Assembly (NCBI RefSeq): GCF_000701345.1
Contig: NZ_KL370776.1
Location: 129,321-193,320, forward strand
Reading direction: 5' to 3'
Length of the DNA: 64,000 nucleotides
Origin: Bradyrhizobium sp. URHD0069
Lineage (GTDB): Bacteria; Pseudomonadota; Alphaproteobacteria; Rhizobiales; Xanthobacteraceae
The notes below the pieces were generated by a model that made no database searches, had not been told where the DNA came from, and saw only the letters and a list, made by a program, of their open reading frames with translations. Numbering within the stretch: position 1 is the stretch's first letter; each line of letters opens with the position of its first letter. Position numbers and translations under genes: made by a program. Below are positions 44,633 to 53,564 of this stretch, one piece after another.

Positions 44633-46297
44633 TCACCGCGGCCGTCTTCGTGTCATCATCTCTCTCAGGATTTGCCGGCGGATCGTCTTGTTGGTGAGGG
44701 AAGCGTCGCGCCACCACCAGCCGTCCTGCTTCATTTTCACGGCCGCGGCGACAAAGCGTTTCGCCACCTCGGCAAAATCCGCGTCGGTATAGTTCAGGCT
44801 GAAAATCAGACGGCCGGTCCCGACCCAGCTCAGCGCGAGTTGCTCGAGGCGCAAATAGTACTGAAGCATCCAATTGTAGCGCGACGGCTCGGTATAGTGG
44901 ACCATCCAGATCGAAGAAAGATTGCTGACCCGGACCGGCAAATCCTGCGCGGCCAGCATTTCATTCAGCCGTCGCGCGCGGTCGTCCCAGGTCTCATCGA
45001 GACCGTTATAGATCGAACGAAACGACGGATCGTCGAGCCGGTTAAGGAATTCGTCCATCGCCGTCATGACGTAGGGATGCGAATTGAACGTTCCGCGCGC
45101 GAAGCAGATATCGACAGGGCGATCTTCACGGAAGCGGCGCATCAGATCCTTGCGCCCGCAGACCACACCGACCGGGAGTCCGCCCGCGAGGCTTTTGCCA
45201 TAGGTCACCATGTCGGCGCGCACGCCGAAATACTCCTGCGCGCCGCCGGCGGCGAGCCTGAAGCCGACGAATACCTCGTCGAAGATCAGCACGATATTGC
45301 GCTCGCTGCAGATTTCCCGCAGCGATTTCAGCCACTGGCCATACGCGGCGCGATCGAAATGGCCGCTTCGCGAGCTGTCGGCCAACGCGGAATCGGCCGG
45401 CGCATTGGCATTGGGGTGAAGCGCCTGCAGAGGATTGACCAGGACGCAGGCGATATCGCGCCGCGTCCTCAAGACGCGGAGCGTCCGTTCCGACATCTCG
45501 GCCAGCGTATAGGTTTCGTGCGGCGAAATCGGATTGCCGACGCCGGGCTGCACGTCGCCCCACCAGCCGTGATAGGCGCCGGCAAACCGCACCAGATGCG
45601 AGCGGCGGGTGTGATAGCGGGCGAGCCGCACCGCCTGCATTACCGCTTCGGTGCCGGACATGTGGAACGAGACCTCATCGAGTCCCGAAATCTCGCACAG
45701 CCGCCGGACATTGTCGGCAATGGCGGGATGGTAGGGCCCGAGCACCGGGCCGAGCGCATGGGCCCGCGCCGCAGCCTTGGCGATGCATTCCTTGTAGAAA
45801 TCGTTGCCGAAAATATTGACGCCGTACGAGCCCGTCAGGTCGTAGAAGACGTTGCCGTCGATGTCGGTGACCGTGACCCCCGCCGACGACTGCATGAACG
45901 CACCGGCGCCCAGCTGCTCCCGGACCAGCCGGCTGTACTGAAACGGCACCCGGTAGGCCTCGGTGAATTGCAGGTCGGAGATTTTCTCGGAGGCCTGCAG
46001 CGTCATCTGCCGGCCCTTGGCGAACCGTTCCTGGTAGAGGCGCGCCAGCTTGAAAAAGCCGTCCTGACGCTGGATCGCCACGGCCGGCGGCGCGCCGTCA
46101 GAGCTGAAAAAGTCGTTAATGTCGAATTCATAGAACGGGATCAAACGCGCCGCCAGGCGCGACATCTTCGCATGCCCGGTCAACGAGCGGTGTTTGGCAC
46201 GCGACAGTGCCAATCGCGCCCGCAATTTCGGAAAAACGGCGGCGGTGCCGACAATCGCGGCGCCGGCGAGAGAGAGAATCGGAAGAGGCGAATCCAT
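44633..46297 (-). CDS. class III PLP-dependent aminotransferase with N-terminal extension
   Basis: A 554-residue aminotransferase class III protein related to glutamate-1-semialdehyde aminomutase. An extra N-terminal part of about 120 residues includes a hydrophobic segment (PILSLAGAAIVGTAAVF) that may anchor it to the membrane. In the catalytic part HMSGTEAVMQAVRLAR, VLIFDEVFVGFRLAAGG and the PLP lysine in VTYGKSLAGGLPVGV are present. It is divergent from psd with 35 bp between starts. ATG 46297 is preferred over an in-frame GTG at 46303. Substrate unknown; a lipid-linked amine is a possibility from context. Confidence 0.82.
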   Translation of the reverse strand: MDSPLPILSLAGAAIVGTAAVFPKLRARLALSRAKHRSLTGHAKMSRLAARLIPFYEFDINDFFSSDGAPPAVAIQRQDGFFKLARLYQERFAKGRQMTLQASEKISDLQFTEAYRVPFQYSRLVREQLGAGAFMQSSAGVTVTDIDGNVFYDLTGSYGVNIFGNDFYKECIAKAAARAHALGPVLGPYHPAIADNVRRLCEISGLDEVSFHMSGTEAVMQAVRLARYHTRRSHLVRFAGAYHGWWGDVQPGVGNPISPHETYTLAEMSERTLRVLRTRRDIACVLVNPLQALHPNANAPADSALADSSRSGHFDRAAYGQWLKSLREICSERNIVLIFDEVFVGFRLAAGGAQEYFGVRADMVTYGKSLAGGLPVGVVCGRKDLMRRFREDRPVDICFARGTFNSHPYVMTAMDEFLNRLDDPSFRSIYNGLDETWDDRARRLNEMLAAQDLPVRVSNLSSIWMVHYTEPSRYNWMLQYYLRLEQLALSWVGTGRLIFSLNYTDADFAEVAKRFVAAAVKMKQDGWWWRDASLTNKTIRRQILREMMTRRRPR

Positions 46298-46332
46298 GTC
46301 CACAAGCGCTAACCAGTCCCGCTGACAGATTC

Positions 46333-47214
46333 ATGACAATTCGAGGCCTCATCGCGGTCCTGTCGCAACAGGAAGACCTGAACTTTTTGCTGACCAACCG
46401 CATCCCGCGCGCAGCCGTGACGCGCTTCATGGGGTGGTTCAGCAAGATCGAACAACCCCTGATCCGCGATCTCTCGATCGCCTGCTGGCGGCTGTTTTCC
46501 GATCTCGATCTTTCTGAGGCGCGCAAGACGAGCTTCAAGAGCCTGCACGATTGCTTCACGCGCGAACTCCGCCCCGGCCTGCGCCCGCCCGATCCGGACT
46601 CGTCGATCGTGGTCAGTCCGTGCGATGCCATCGTCGGCGCATTCGGCGCGATCCGCGATGCCGAACTGTTTCAGATCAAGGGCGCCGCCTATTCGCTTTT
46701 TGACCTGCTCGGCGACCCCGCGCTGGTCGATGCGCACCGCAACGGACGGTTCATCACGCTGCGGCTGACCTCAAGCATGTATCACCGCTTTCACGCTCCG
46801 CAGGATGGCCGGATCGAGCAGGTCACGTTCATCAGTGGCGACACCTGGAACGTCAATCCGATCGCGCTGAAGCGAATCGAACGGCTGTTTTGCAAGAACG
46901 AGCGCGCCGTTATCCGCACCCGGCTGGAAAGCGGCGAAATCCTTACCCTGGTGCCGGTCGCAGCCATTCTGGTTGCAAGTATCCGGCTGCATTTTCTCGA
47001 TATCGTCCTCAATGCCCAAAGCCGCGGGCCGGCCGTCTTCCCTTGCGATGTCAGCGTGCGCAAAGGCGATGAGCTTGGCTGGTTCGAGCACGGATCGACG
47101 ATTATCGTACTGGCGCCGGACCATTTCGAATTTGGCGACAACGTGCAGGAATCCGCACGGATTTATGCCGGCCAGCCGTTGATGCGAAAACCCGCCTCTG
47201 CAAACGCGGTGTAA
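46333..47214 (+). CDS. psd: phosphatidylserine decarboxylase
   Basis: A 293-residue membrane-associated decarboxylase making phosphatidylethanolamine. Motifs MTSSMYHRFHAP-like (LTSSMYHRFHAPQDGRIEQV), VSPCDAIVGAFG and the self-cleavage site WFEHGSTIIVL are present; cleavage before Ser of GST would create the pyruvoyl group. The size and motifs fit the long E. coli-type enzyme rather than the short rhizobial form, so this may be a second Psd. Start ATG 46333 (MTIRGLIAVLSQ). Confidence 0.87.
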   Translation: MTIRGLIAVLSQQEDLNFLLTNRIPRAAVTRFMGWFSKIEQPLIRDLSIACWRLFSDLDLSEARKTSFKSLHDCFTRELRPGLRPPDPDSSIVVSPCDAIVGAFGAIRDAELFQIKGAAYSLFDLLGDPALVDAHRNGRFITLRLTSSMYHRFHAPQDGRIEQVTFISGDTWNVNPIALKRIERLFCKNERAVIRTRLESGEILTLVPVAAILVASIRLHFLDIVLNAQSRGPAVFPCDVSVRKGDELGWFEHGSTIIVLAPDHFEFGDNVQESARIYAGQPLMRKPASANAV

Positions 47215-47307
47215 CCGCGTTAGCGAGCGAGCCCGCGCCAATCTCGATTTCGCCACGGCACGTCTTTAGGGTGCGGTCGAACGGGATTCAAATCGACGGG
47301 ACGTGAG

Positions 47308-48021
47308 ATGGTGCGAGTGCCTGTTCTGGCGGCAGGAGGTATTGTGCTGCGGGGGGAAGAAACTCCCCTGATCGCGGTGGTGCGGCTGCGCAAGCGCAGC
47401 GAATGGGTTCTTCCCAAGGGCAAGCTCGATGACGGCGAAACGCCGCGCGACGCCGCCGTGCGCGAGGTGTGCGAAGAAACGGGGCATGACGTTTCCGTGC
47501 ACGAATTTTTGGGAACGCTGGTCTATGAGTCCGGCGGACGGTCCAAAGTCGTTCACTACTGGCGCATGGAGGCCGGTGGCGAACAGATTTACCAGCTGAT
47601 GCATGACGCGAAGGCCGTCGAATGGCTGCCGCTCGATGTCGCCGTCGAGCAGCTCTCTCGCGCATACGAGCGCGCGTTTCTGGCTGTTGTGGGTCCGCTC
47701 GCGCTCGAGGCGGCTGCGCTCGCGACCCGGCGGCAAAAGGCGACGCTGCCTCCGCCCGCGATACCGGTTTCCGCGCCGCCGCAAGCCGATTTGCCTTCCG
47801 CGCCGACCGCAGAGCATGAGCGCCCATTTGCCGCGAGCGATGTCGTTGGGGCCGAGATGTCCGCGGGTGCAACGGAGTTCGGGACGGCGCCGCAATTTGT
47901 GGAAGCAGACGCCGCGGCGGCGGCGGCGCAGCCCGAAGCTAACCATACCGCGGCAGCGGCGCGAAGCCGGCGCAGAAACCTGATGCAGAAGATGCGGGAC
48001 TGGCTACGGCGCGCCGCCTGA
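47308..48021 (+). CDS. Nudix hydrolase with disordered C-terminal tail
   Basis: A 237-residue protein. Residues 1-135 form a Nudix domain with the full box (GKLDDGE...REVCEETG, near residues 38-60) that coordinates Mg for diphosphate cleavage. It resembles diadenosine/diphosphoinositol polyphosphate types (WVLPKGKL). The remaining 100 residues are Ala/Pro-rich and end in a basic helix (RSRRRNLMQKMRDWLRRAA), likely for binding RNA, membrane or acidic partners. Substrate unknown. Confidence 0.87.
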   Translation: MVRVPVLAAGGIVLRGEETPLIAVVRLRKRSEWVLPKGKLDDGETPRDAAVREVCEETGHDVSVHEFLGTLVYESGGRSKVVHYWRMEAGGEQIYQLMHDAKAVEWLPLDVAVEQLSRAYERAFLAVVGPLALEAAALATRRQKATLPPPAIPVSAPPQADLPSAPTAEHERPFAASDVVGAEMSAGATEFGTAPQFVEADAAAAAAQPEANHTAAAARSRRRNLMQKMRDWLRRAA

Positions 48022-48310
48022 TCCGGCGTTCTGCTCTGGTATTTGCCGATTACCTTGCGTCAGCGAAGCTCGCCCTAGCGCAAATTCCAGGTGGACTGGA
48101 TCGCGGATCGAATGGCGTCGTGGTTCGGGAGGCGCGGCGTTGCCGCGCTCCTCAGCATGAAGGTTTAGAACCTCATCCTGATGAGGAGGCGCCAGCGGGT
48201 CCGCGCGAAGCGCGGCCCGATGATAAACTCCGCGCCGTCTCGAAGGATGAGGCCACCGCACTGGAAAGGGGTCCAGCAACCCGATTGAATGATGAACCAC
48301 TGTTGTTGTG
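48022..48310. other. intergenic region with palindromic repeats
   Basis: No gene seen. It contains the dispersed family elements CTCATCCTGATGAGG (48172-), AGCGGGTCCGCGCGAAGCGC (48194-) and CTCGAAGGATGAGGCCACCG (48238-), which matches the tail of the 3891-3965 element. Confidence 0.6.
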
Positions 48311-48342
48311 GAAAGGCCCCGCGGATCTCCGCGGGGCCTTTC
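48311..48342. terminator. bidirectional intrinsic terminator
   Basis: Perfect 15-bp stem GAAAGGCCCCGCGGA / TCCGCGGGGCCTTTC with a 2-base centre, between convergent genes ending at 48021 and 48367. T tracts are short (TTT) on both sides. Confidence 0.7.
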
Positions 48343-48366
48343 CGAAAGCCGCGATTGGCGCATTCC

Positions 48367-49098
48367 TTAGCTGATGCGGTTCCAGGTTTGCCCGCCGCAG
48401 AACATTCCGCCGAAGGCGCAGCCCTGAACCCGCAGGGTATTCGGCCCCTTCATCGCGATCGTGGAGTCGTAGTCGCGGCCGCTGTCGGGATCATGAATGC
48501 GACCGGTCCATTTTTTGTCCGACGCCTTCATGTTGATGAGAATTTTCTCGCCGGTCTTCGCGGCGTATCCGCAGAGGTTTTGCCCGCACTGCTCGATGTG
48601 AACCTGGCCCTTGTTTCCTTCGGTGGCCCAGATGCCGAGCGGCGTGGTCGACGCAGCAACGGGCGCGGCAATGGGGGCCTGGGTCGGCGCCTCGGGCGCG
48701 GCCGCAGGCGGCGCCGGTGACGCAACGTTGTCGACGGCGATTGGCGCAGACGAAGTCGATGCCATCGTCGTCGAGGTTGACGGGGTGCCGCCGGCCGCAG
48801 GTGTAGTCGGCTGGGGCGCCGCTGCCGGATTGACGGGGGCGGTCACGGATGCTGGCGCGGACGGTTCTGTGCGGACCGCGACATCGCCGTCGTCGTCGGA
48901 CTTGAGGCTCTTGAAGCCGAAGCCGGAGCCGGAGCCGGAAAGGCTGGGAGCCGATATCTGGATGCACGACAGCGAGTCGCAATTTTTCGGCGCCACGATG
49001 CGGATCTTGTGTCCCTCGATCTCGAAGGAAACCGAGTTGCCGGCGTGGGCGGCGGTGCTGACCATCAACAATGCGGCGAGAACGATGAGCTTTTTCAT
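48367..49098 (-). CDS. secreted DUF2147-domain protein
   Basis: A 243-residue protein with a signal peptide (residues 1-19, ending AHA). A first domain with two cysteines (NCDSLSCIQISAPSL) is followed by a Pro/Ala/Ser/Thr linker (about 75-145). The C-terminal DUF2147 domain begins LGIWATEGNKGQVHIEQCGQ, continues NLCGYAAKTGEK, and ends CAFGGMFCGGQTWNR. Four cysteines in this part probably form disulfides. AAGGAGG supports ATG 49098. Function unknown; likely periplasmic. Confidence 0.83.
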   Translation of the reverse strand: MKKLIVLAALLMVSTAAHAGNSVSFEIEGHKIRIVAPKNCDSLSCIQISAPSLSGSGSGFGFKSLKSDDDGDVAVRTEPSAPASVTAPVNPAAAPQPTTPAAGGTPSTSTTMASTSSAPIAVDNVASPAPPAAAPEAPTQAPIAAPVAASTTPLGIWATEGNKGQVHIEQCGQNLCGYAAKTGEKILINMKASDKKWTGRIHDPDSGRDYDSTIAMKGPNTLRVQGCAFGGMFCGGQTWNRIS

Positions 49099-49377
49099 GT
49101 GAGCCTCCTTTGAATGGGCTGGTGAACTCGCGGCCACCCTAGGCCCGGCCAACGCCTGCTTCTGTGATGCGGGTCACAAGGAAAGGCCCGGTCGATCCGG
49201 GTTGGTTGAGGCCGTCATTCCGGCATCGCGCCAGCGGGCCTGCGCCAACCGGTCGCGCGAATGTGCGCCCGATGACTGGCTCCGCGCGGCCCTGGCGAGG
49301 ACGCATAGAAAGACCCGGCGTTTGGAATTCCAAAACCGCCGAGCGTTGAAAGATTTCCAGGTTGTGATGCTGAGGCG

Positions 49378-49461
49378 CTACATCAAGCCGAGCACGATCG
49401 CTCCGACAAAGGCGAGGGCGAGATACGCGGCAACAATGCTCAGTCTGCTGACCAACGTCAC
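49378..49461 (-). CDS. 27-residue membrane peptide
   Basis: A short frame starting with GTG 49461 and preceded by GGGAGG at ideal distance (TAGGGAGGATTGCCGTG). It encodes MTLVSRLSIVAAYLALAFVG followed by AIVLGLM and a stop: a basic start followed by one membrane helix. The same composition occurs in tiny conserved membrane proteins. The long open frame upstream (to 49608) has no ribosome site and is not used. Function unknown. Confidence 0.5.
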   Translation of the reverse strand: MTLVSRLSIVAAYLALAFVGAIVLGLM

Positions 49462-49650
49462 GGCAATCCTCCCTAGATTACGTTGCTGCCCGCTGTAACG
49501 CCAAAGGCTAGCAAACCGTTCCCCGGCGAAAAAGTCAGCGCCACTGTCTATCCCTGACCTCGACAGCGCGCCGGCGCCGGCAACGTGGTTAAAGAATACC
49601 CAAATCAATCCGTTGAAGAGTCTTTAAATAAATTCGCCGAACGTGCGCGG

Positions 49651-50883
49651 ATGACACGTGGAGTTCGTTTGTATCTCGTCGGCTCCTTCGTCCTTGTCTC
49701 GTTGGCGGGCTGCGGCCGCGGATTTTTTTCCGCCGAGCGCGAACCGTGGCGCGCTGAGGCCGAACTGGCATGCCTGAAGTCCGGCGCCGTCAAGGAGAAC
49801 GCCGAGCTGGTCCGGATCAACCCGATTTCCGGCCCCGGGGTTTGCGGCGCGGAGTATCCGCTCAAGGTCGCCGCACTCGGCGAAAGCAGCGGCACGTTCG
49901 GCTTTGCCGACGATAGCCTGCGCCCGCCCGCAAGCATCGGCAGACAGCCGCGCTGGCCGATCTCGCAGCCGCCGCAGACCTTGCCGCAAGCACCGTCCTA
50001 TCCCGATACTGCCATGCGCCAGCCGGGTTATGGCGCTGCGCCGAACGGCCCGATTTCCTTGACCGCGCCCGGCGTCGCGCCGCAAGACGATGAAATCGAT
50101 CTGCCGCCCGAGGGCACGCCGGGGTTGAGCGAGCCTGCCGGCCGCAGGCCGCCTATGGGCTCACAGGCCTATCCGCCGCGCGAGCGCTATTCGGCGCCCT
50201 ATTCAGAACGCCCCGGCGCCGCACCCGGCTTGCCGCAACCGGAACGGGCGCCGCGGCTCGGGCCGGCGCAAGGCAATTCCGTCGGCGGGTTTGGAGCGGT
50301 TGCGATGAAGCCCGCGGCGACGCTGGCGTGTCCGATCGTCTCGGCGCTCGATCGCTGGCTCGCCGAGTCCGTGCAGCCCGCCGCGATGCGCTGGTTCGGC
50401 GCGCGCGTCGTCGAGATCAAGCAGATCTCCGCCTATTCCTGCCGCGGCATGAACGGTAATTCGCGCGCGCATATTTCCGAACACGCCTTCGGCAATGCGC
50501 TGGATATCTCGGGCTTCACCCTCGCCGACGGGCGGCACGTTACGGTCAAGGGCGGCTGGAGGGGTATGCCGGAAGAGCAGGGCTTTCTGCGCGACGTGCA
50601 GGCCGCGGCCTGCCAGCAGTTCACCACCGTGCTGGCGCCGGGCTCCAACGTCTATCACTACGATCACATCCACGTCGATTTGATGCGGCGCGCCAGCCAG
50701 CGCGTCATCTGCCAGCCCGCCGCCGGCTCGGGCGAGGAGATCGCCGCACGCGCGTCGCGGCGCAACCCTTACGCTTCCCGCGAACCGTTCGTGACGGGAT
50801 CGCTGGGCGGCCGGAAAGCCCTGCCGTATCGGCACAAGCCAAACGATCGGGTCAACGAGGAAGACGAGTTCATCGACGAGTAG
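49651..50883 (+). CDS. extensin family lipoprotein
   Basis: A 410-residue extensin-like (PF06904) protein. A lipobox LAGC near residue 19 marks a lipoprotein. A Pro-rich region spans about 100-205. The C-terminal domain (about 215-355) has LACPIVSALDRWLAESVQPA, ISAYSCRGMNGNSRAHISEH, AFGNALDISGF and YHYDHIHVDLM, where His/Asp residues match the metal-binding peptidase-like (VanY/MepA-type) core. It may cut or bind peptidoglycan. ATG 49651 (MTRGVRLYLVG) gives a clean lipoprotein signal. Confidence 0.87.
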   Translation: MTRGVRLYLVGSFVLVSLAGCGRGFFSAEREPWRAEAELACLKSGAVKENAELVRINPISGPGVCGAEYPLKVAALGESSGTFGFADDSLRPPASIGRQPRWPISQPPQTLPQAPSYPDTAMRQPGYGAAPNGPISLTAPGVAPQDDEIDLPPEGTPGLSEPAGRRPPMGSQAYPPRERYSAPYSERPGAAPGLPQPERAPRLGPAQGNSVGGFGAVAMKPAATLACPIVSALDRWLAESVQPAAMRWFGARVVEIKQISAYSCRGMNGNSRAHISEHAFGNALDISGFTLADGRHVTVKGGWRGMPEEQGFLRDVQAAACQQFTTVLAPGSNVYHYDHIHVDLMRRASQRVICQPAAGSGEEIAARASRRNPYASREPFVTGSLGGRKALPYRHKPNDRVNEEDEFIDE

Positions 50884-51246
50884 GGCGCAGCGGACCGAAG
50901 CATCCGCAAGGCAAGGAGTGAAGGGTGTCGGCGAAGTGCCGCTCGTCCTTGTCATGGCCCCCGCCGCCAACGCCGTCCACAACACCCGCGGCAAACGCTT
51001 CTACAGCCTGCCGATGTCGCCGTCCCTGATTTTTGCTTCCACTTCACCGGGGATGGAGCGGATTCTACTCAAACTGAGAGCGTTTAAGGGCACGCGGGTC
51101 ACTCTGTGTGTCGTGCGTGCCACACTTGGGTATTCAAGCGCGAGAATGCGGAAAAATAATGCGGGAATGCGGAAAATATCCACCGATTGGATGACTTCCG
51201 GAGAGTGCGATTCTTGTAATTTTAAAAAGGCTAGGTGCTGCCGATC
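50884..51246. other. intergenic region before the outer-membrane protein array
   Basis: About 360 bp with no credible gene. It has short direct repeats GAATGCGGAAAA / GCGAGAATGCGGAAAAATAA (51137-51178). An open frame at 50918-51271 has no ribosome site and no recognisable protein features. Confidence 0.45.
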
Positions 51247-51433
51247 GGCAGCGCTTGAGGCCGGGGGATGATTTCCGGAATTGCGTCGAACGCGCCACAC
51301 CATCCGGCTGAACGGGCCGGGACGGATAGCAATTAGTGCGTGTGTTGCTATTCAGAGACACGCTGCCTGAGATTCGGGTGCTACTTGTTCGCCCAAGAGT
51401 TGAAGATACCTCTAACGTTTATTGGAACGGGAC
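51247..51433 (+). repeat. 187-bp leader of outer-membrane gene 1 (shared with gene 3)
   Basis: Begins GGCAGCGCTTGAGGCCGGGG and ends AACGGGAC directly before the ATG. The leader of gene 3 (53378-53564) is the same length and highly similar, and gene 2 shares the last 90 bp (TTCAGAGACACG-TGCC-GAGATTCGG). The conserved part should include the promoter and mRNA leader. Confidence 0.8.
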
Positions 51434-52231
51434 ATGAAAAACCTCGCACTTGTACTCGCAGCCTTGGGGCTCGGCACCGTTGCTGCTTCTGCTGCCGACA
51501 TGTCGATACCGGCGCCGCGCTATACCAAGGCGCCCGTCGCGGTCGCGCCTGTCGCGACCTGGACCGGCTGCTATATCGGCGCGAACGTGGGCTATTCCTG
51601 GGGGGACGGCAGCTCGGGCTTGGCGCTTCTGCCGTCGCCGGCAGCTTTCGGCGCCTTTGATGGCAGATACACTGGCTCGCCTTCGGGCGCTCTCGGTGGC
51701 GGTCAGGTCGGATGCAACTATCAGTCCGGTATCTTCGTGGTCGGTATTGAAGCGGACATCGATTATCTGGGAGCCAGCAAGACCGCCAGTCGCACCGGAG
51801 TTATAGACGCCCCCGTGCTCGGGATCGTTAGCCAGAAGCTTGATTGGCTTGGCTCGGTCCGCGGTCGGGTCGGCATTTCACCTGGTTCCAACTGGCTGCT
51901 CTATGCGACCGGCGGTCTGGCCTATGGCAACACCAGCTTTTCTCACCACTTTTCTTTCGGCGACCCCAACCGTGGGTGGGCCGGCGTTCTCAACAATGAC
52001 TTCCGGACTGGCTGGATTGCCGGTGCGGGTGTCGAATACATGGTCACCCCGAACTGGACGGTGAAGGGAGAGTATTTGTATTACGATCTCGGGAGCACCA
52101 GGGTCGTAGGCCTTCCGTTCAATGCGCCTTTGGCCGGATTCGGGGCGGATGGTCTCTATACGACCAGAGGAAGCATTGCGCGCGTAGGCTTCAACTATAA
52201 GTTTGGCGGCCCGGTCGTCGCCAGGTACTGA
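51434..52231 (+). CDS. outer-membrane beta-barrel protein (Omp25/31-like), tandem copy 1
   Basis: A 265-residue porin-family barrel. A signal peptide (residues 1-20, ending ASA) precedes the family start WTGCYIGANVGYSWGDG. The barrel has alternating strands (GGGQVGCNYQSGIFVVGIEA, DWLGSVRGRVGISPGSNWLL, YATGGLAYGNTSF, EYLYYDLGSTRVVGL) and ends in FNYKFGGPVVARY with a C-terminal aromatic. Two Cys (CYIG, VGCN) are conserved across copies. It resembles Omp25/Omp31-type surface proteins of Rhizobiales. Confidence 0.9.
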   Translation: MKNLALVLAALGLGTVAASAADMSIPAPRYTKAPVAVAPVATWTGCYIGANVGYSWGDGSSGLALLPSPAAFGAFDGRYTGSPSGALGGGQVGCNYQSGIFVVGIEADIDYLGASKTASRTGVIDAPVLGIVSQKLDWLGSVRGRVGISPGSNWLLYATGGLAYGNTSFSHHFSFGDPNRGWAGVLNNDFRTGWIAGAGVEYMVTPNWTVKGEYLYYDLGSTRVVGLPFNAPLAGFGADGLYTTRGSIARVGFNYKFGGPVVARY

Positions 52232-52261
52232 TCGCTCGGGTACTGATCGCTCTGAAAATTC

Positions 52262-52288
52262 AAAACCCCGGCATCGTCCGGGGTTTTT
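52262..52288 (+). terminator. intrinsic terminator of copy 1
   Basis: AAAACCCCGG-CATCGT-CCGGGGTTTT followed by T. The same hairpin sequence follows copies 2 and 3. Confidence 0.88.
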
Positions 52289-52437
52289 GTGTCCGCCTTG
52301 ACGATGATCTGACCGGGAATGTCGCCTTTCTGACATTTAGCGCCAGCCTGTTGCTTTTCAGAGACACGTTGCCCGAGATTCGGTGCTACATGTTCCCCTC
52401 AGAGTTGAAGATATTTCCAGTATTTATAGCAACGGAC

Positions 52438-53256
52438 ATGAAAAACCTCGCACTCGTACTTGCCGCCTTGGGGCTCGGCACCGTTGCTGCTTCTGCTGCC
52501 GACATGCCGCCGCGCTATACCAAGGCGCCCGTCGTGGTCGCGCCTGTCGCGACCTGGACTGGCTGCTATATCGGCGTGAACGCGGGTTATTCCTGGGGGG
52601 ATGGCAGCTCGAGCCTGGCGCTTCAGCCGTCGTTGGCAGCTTGGACCGCCCTTGACCCCGGCTTTGCCGTCTTTGATGGCAGATACGCTGGCTCACCTTC
52701 GGGCGCTCTCGGTGGCGGTCAGGCCGGATGCAACTACCAGTCCGGCATGTTCGTGGTCGGTATTGAAGCGGACATCGATTATCTGGGAGCCAGCAAGACC
52801 ACCAGTCGTGCCGGAATTGTACAGGGTGACCCCTACGCCGGGACCGTTAGCCAGAAGCTTGATTGGCTTGGCTCGGTCCGCGGTCGGGTCGGCATTTCAC
52901 CTGAATCCAACTGGCTGCTTTATGCGACCGGCGGTCTGGCCTATGGCAACACCAGCTTTTCTCACCAACATGTTCGCACCGACACCAACCAAGGGTTTGC
53001 TGGCGCTCTCGATAATGACTTCCGGACGGGCTGGATTGTCGGCGCGGGGGCCGAATACATGGTCACCCCGAACTGGACGGTGAAGGGAGAATATTTGTAT
53101 TACGATCTCGGGAGCACCAGGGTCGTGGGCCTTCTGTTCAACCAGCTTGCGAACGGATTCGGGGCGGATGGTCTCTATACGACCAGAGGAAGCATTGCAC
53201 GCGCAGGCCTCAACTATAAGTTTGGCTGGGGCGGCGCGGTCGGCGCCAAGTACTGA
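52438..53256 (+). CDS. outer-membrane beta-barrel protein (Omp25/31-like), tandem copy 2
   Basis: A 272-residue paralogue of the 51434 product: same signal peptide, same WTGCYIGVNAGYSWGDG start and most strands identical. Differences are in probable surface loops: an insertion near residue 68-75 (LAAWTALDPGFAVFDGRYAG), GIVQGDPYAG near 125, and QHVRTDTNQGF near 180. It ends KFGWGGAVGAKY. Its 5' leader is shortened relative to copies 1 and 3. Confidence 0.9.
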   Translation: MKNLALVLAALGLGTVAASAADMPPRYTKAPVVVAPVATWTGCYIGVNAGYSWGDGSSSLALQPSLAAWTALDPGFAVFDGRYAGSPSGALGGGQAGCNYQSGMFVVGIEADIDYLGASKTTSRAGIVQGDPYAGTVSQKLDWLGSVRGRVGISPESNWLLYATGGLAYGNTSFSHQHVRTDTNQGFAGALDNDFRTGWIVGAGAEYMVTPNWTVKGEYLYYDLGSTRVVGLLFNQLANGFGADGLYTTRGSIARAGLNYKFGWGGAVGAKY

Positions 53257-53294
53257 TCGCTCAAGTACTGATCGCTGCTGAACCAGCAGCTCAT

Positions 53295-53320
53295 AACCCC
53301 GGCATCGTCCGGGTTTTTTT
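53295..53320 (+). terminator. intrinsic terminator of copy 2
   Basis: AACCCCGG-CATCGT-CCGGGTT followed by TTTTT, with one base less in the right arm than in copies 1 and 3. Confidence 0.82.
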
Positions 53321-53377
53321 GTCCGCTTTGACGATGATCTGACCGGGAATGTCGCTTTGACAGCGTCGCGCCGTATT

Positions 53378-53564
53378 GGCAGCGCTTGAGGCCGGGGGAT
53401 GATTTCCGTAACCGCGACGAACGCGCCACGCAACCTCCGCTGAACGGGTCGAAATGGCTAATATTAGTGCGTGTGTTGCTGTTCAGAGACACGCTGCCTG
53501 AGATTCGGGTGCTACATGTTCCTCTCAGAGTTGAAGGCAGCTTCAACGTTTATTGGAACGGGAC
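53378..53564 (+). repeat. 187-bp leader of outer-membrane gene 3 (shared with gene 1)
   Basis: Similar along its length to 51247-51433 (both 187 bp), with scattered substitutions. Just upstream, GACGATGATCTGACCGGGAA (53330-) also matches the region after copy 1 (52300-), so duplication units include leader, gene and trailer. Confidence 0.8.

Noticed and set aside
44591..46312. 573-codon plus-strand open frame opposite the aminotransferase gene
   Set aside because: It mirrors the coding strand, has Arg/His/Asp-rich low-information sequence and no ribosome site; the minus-strand gene has full family motifs.
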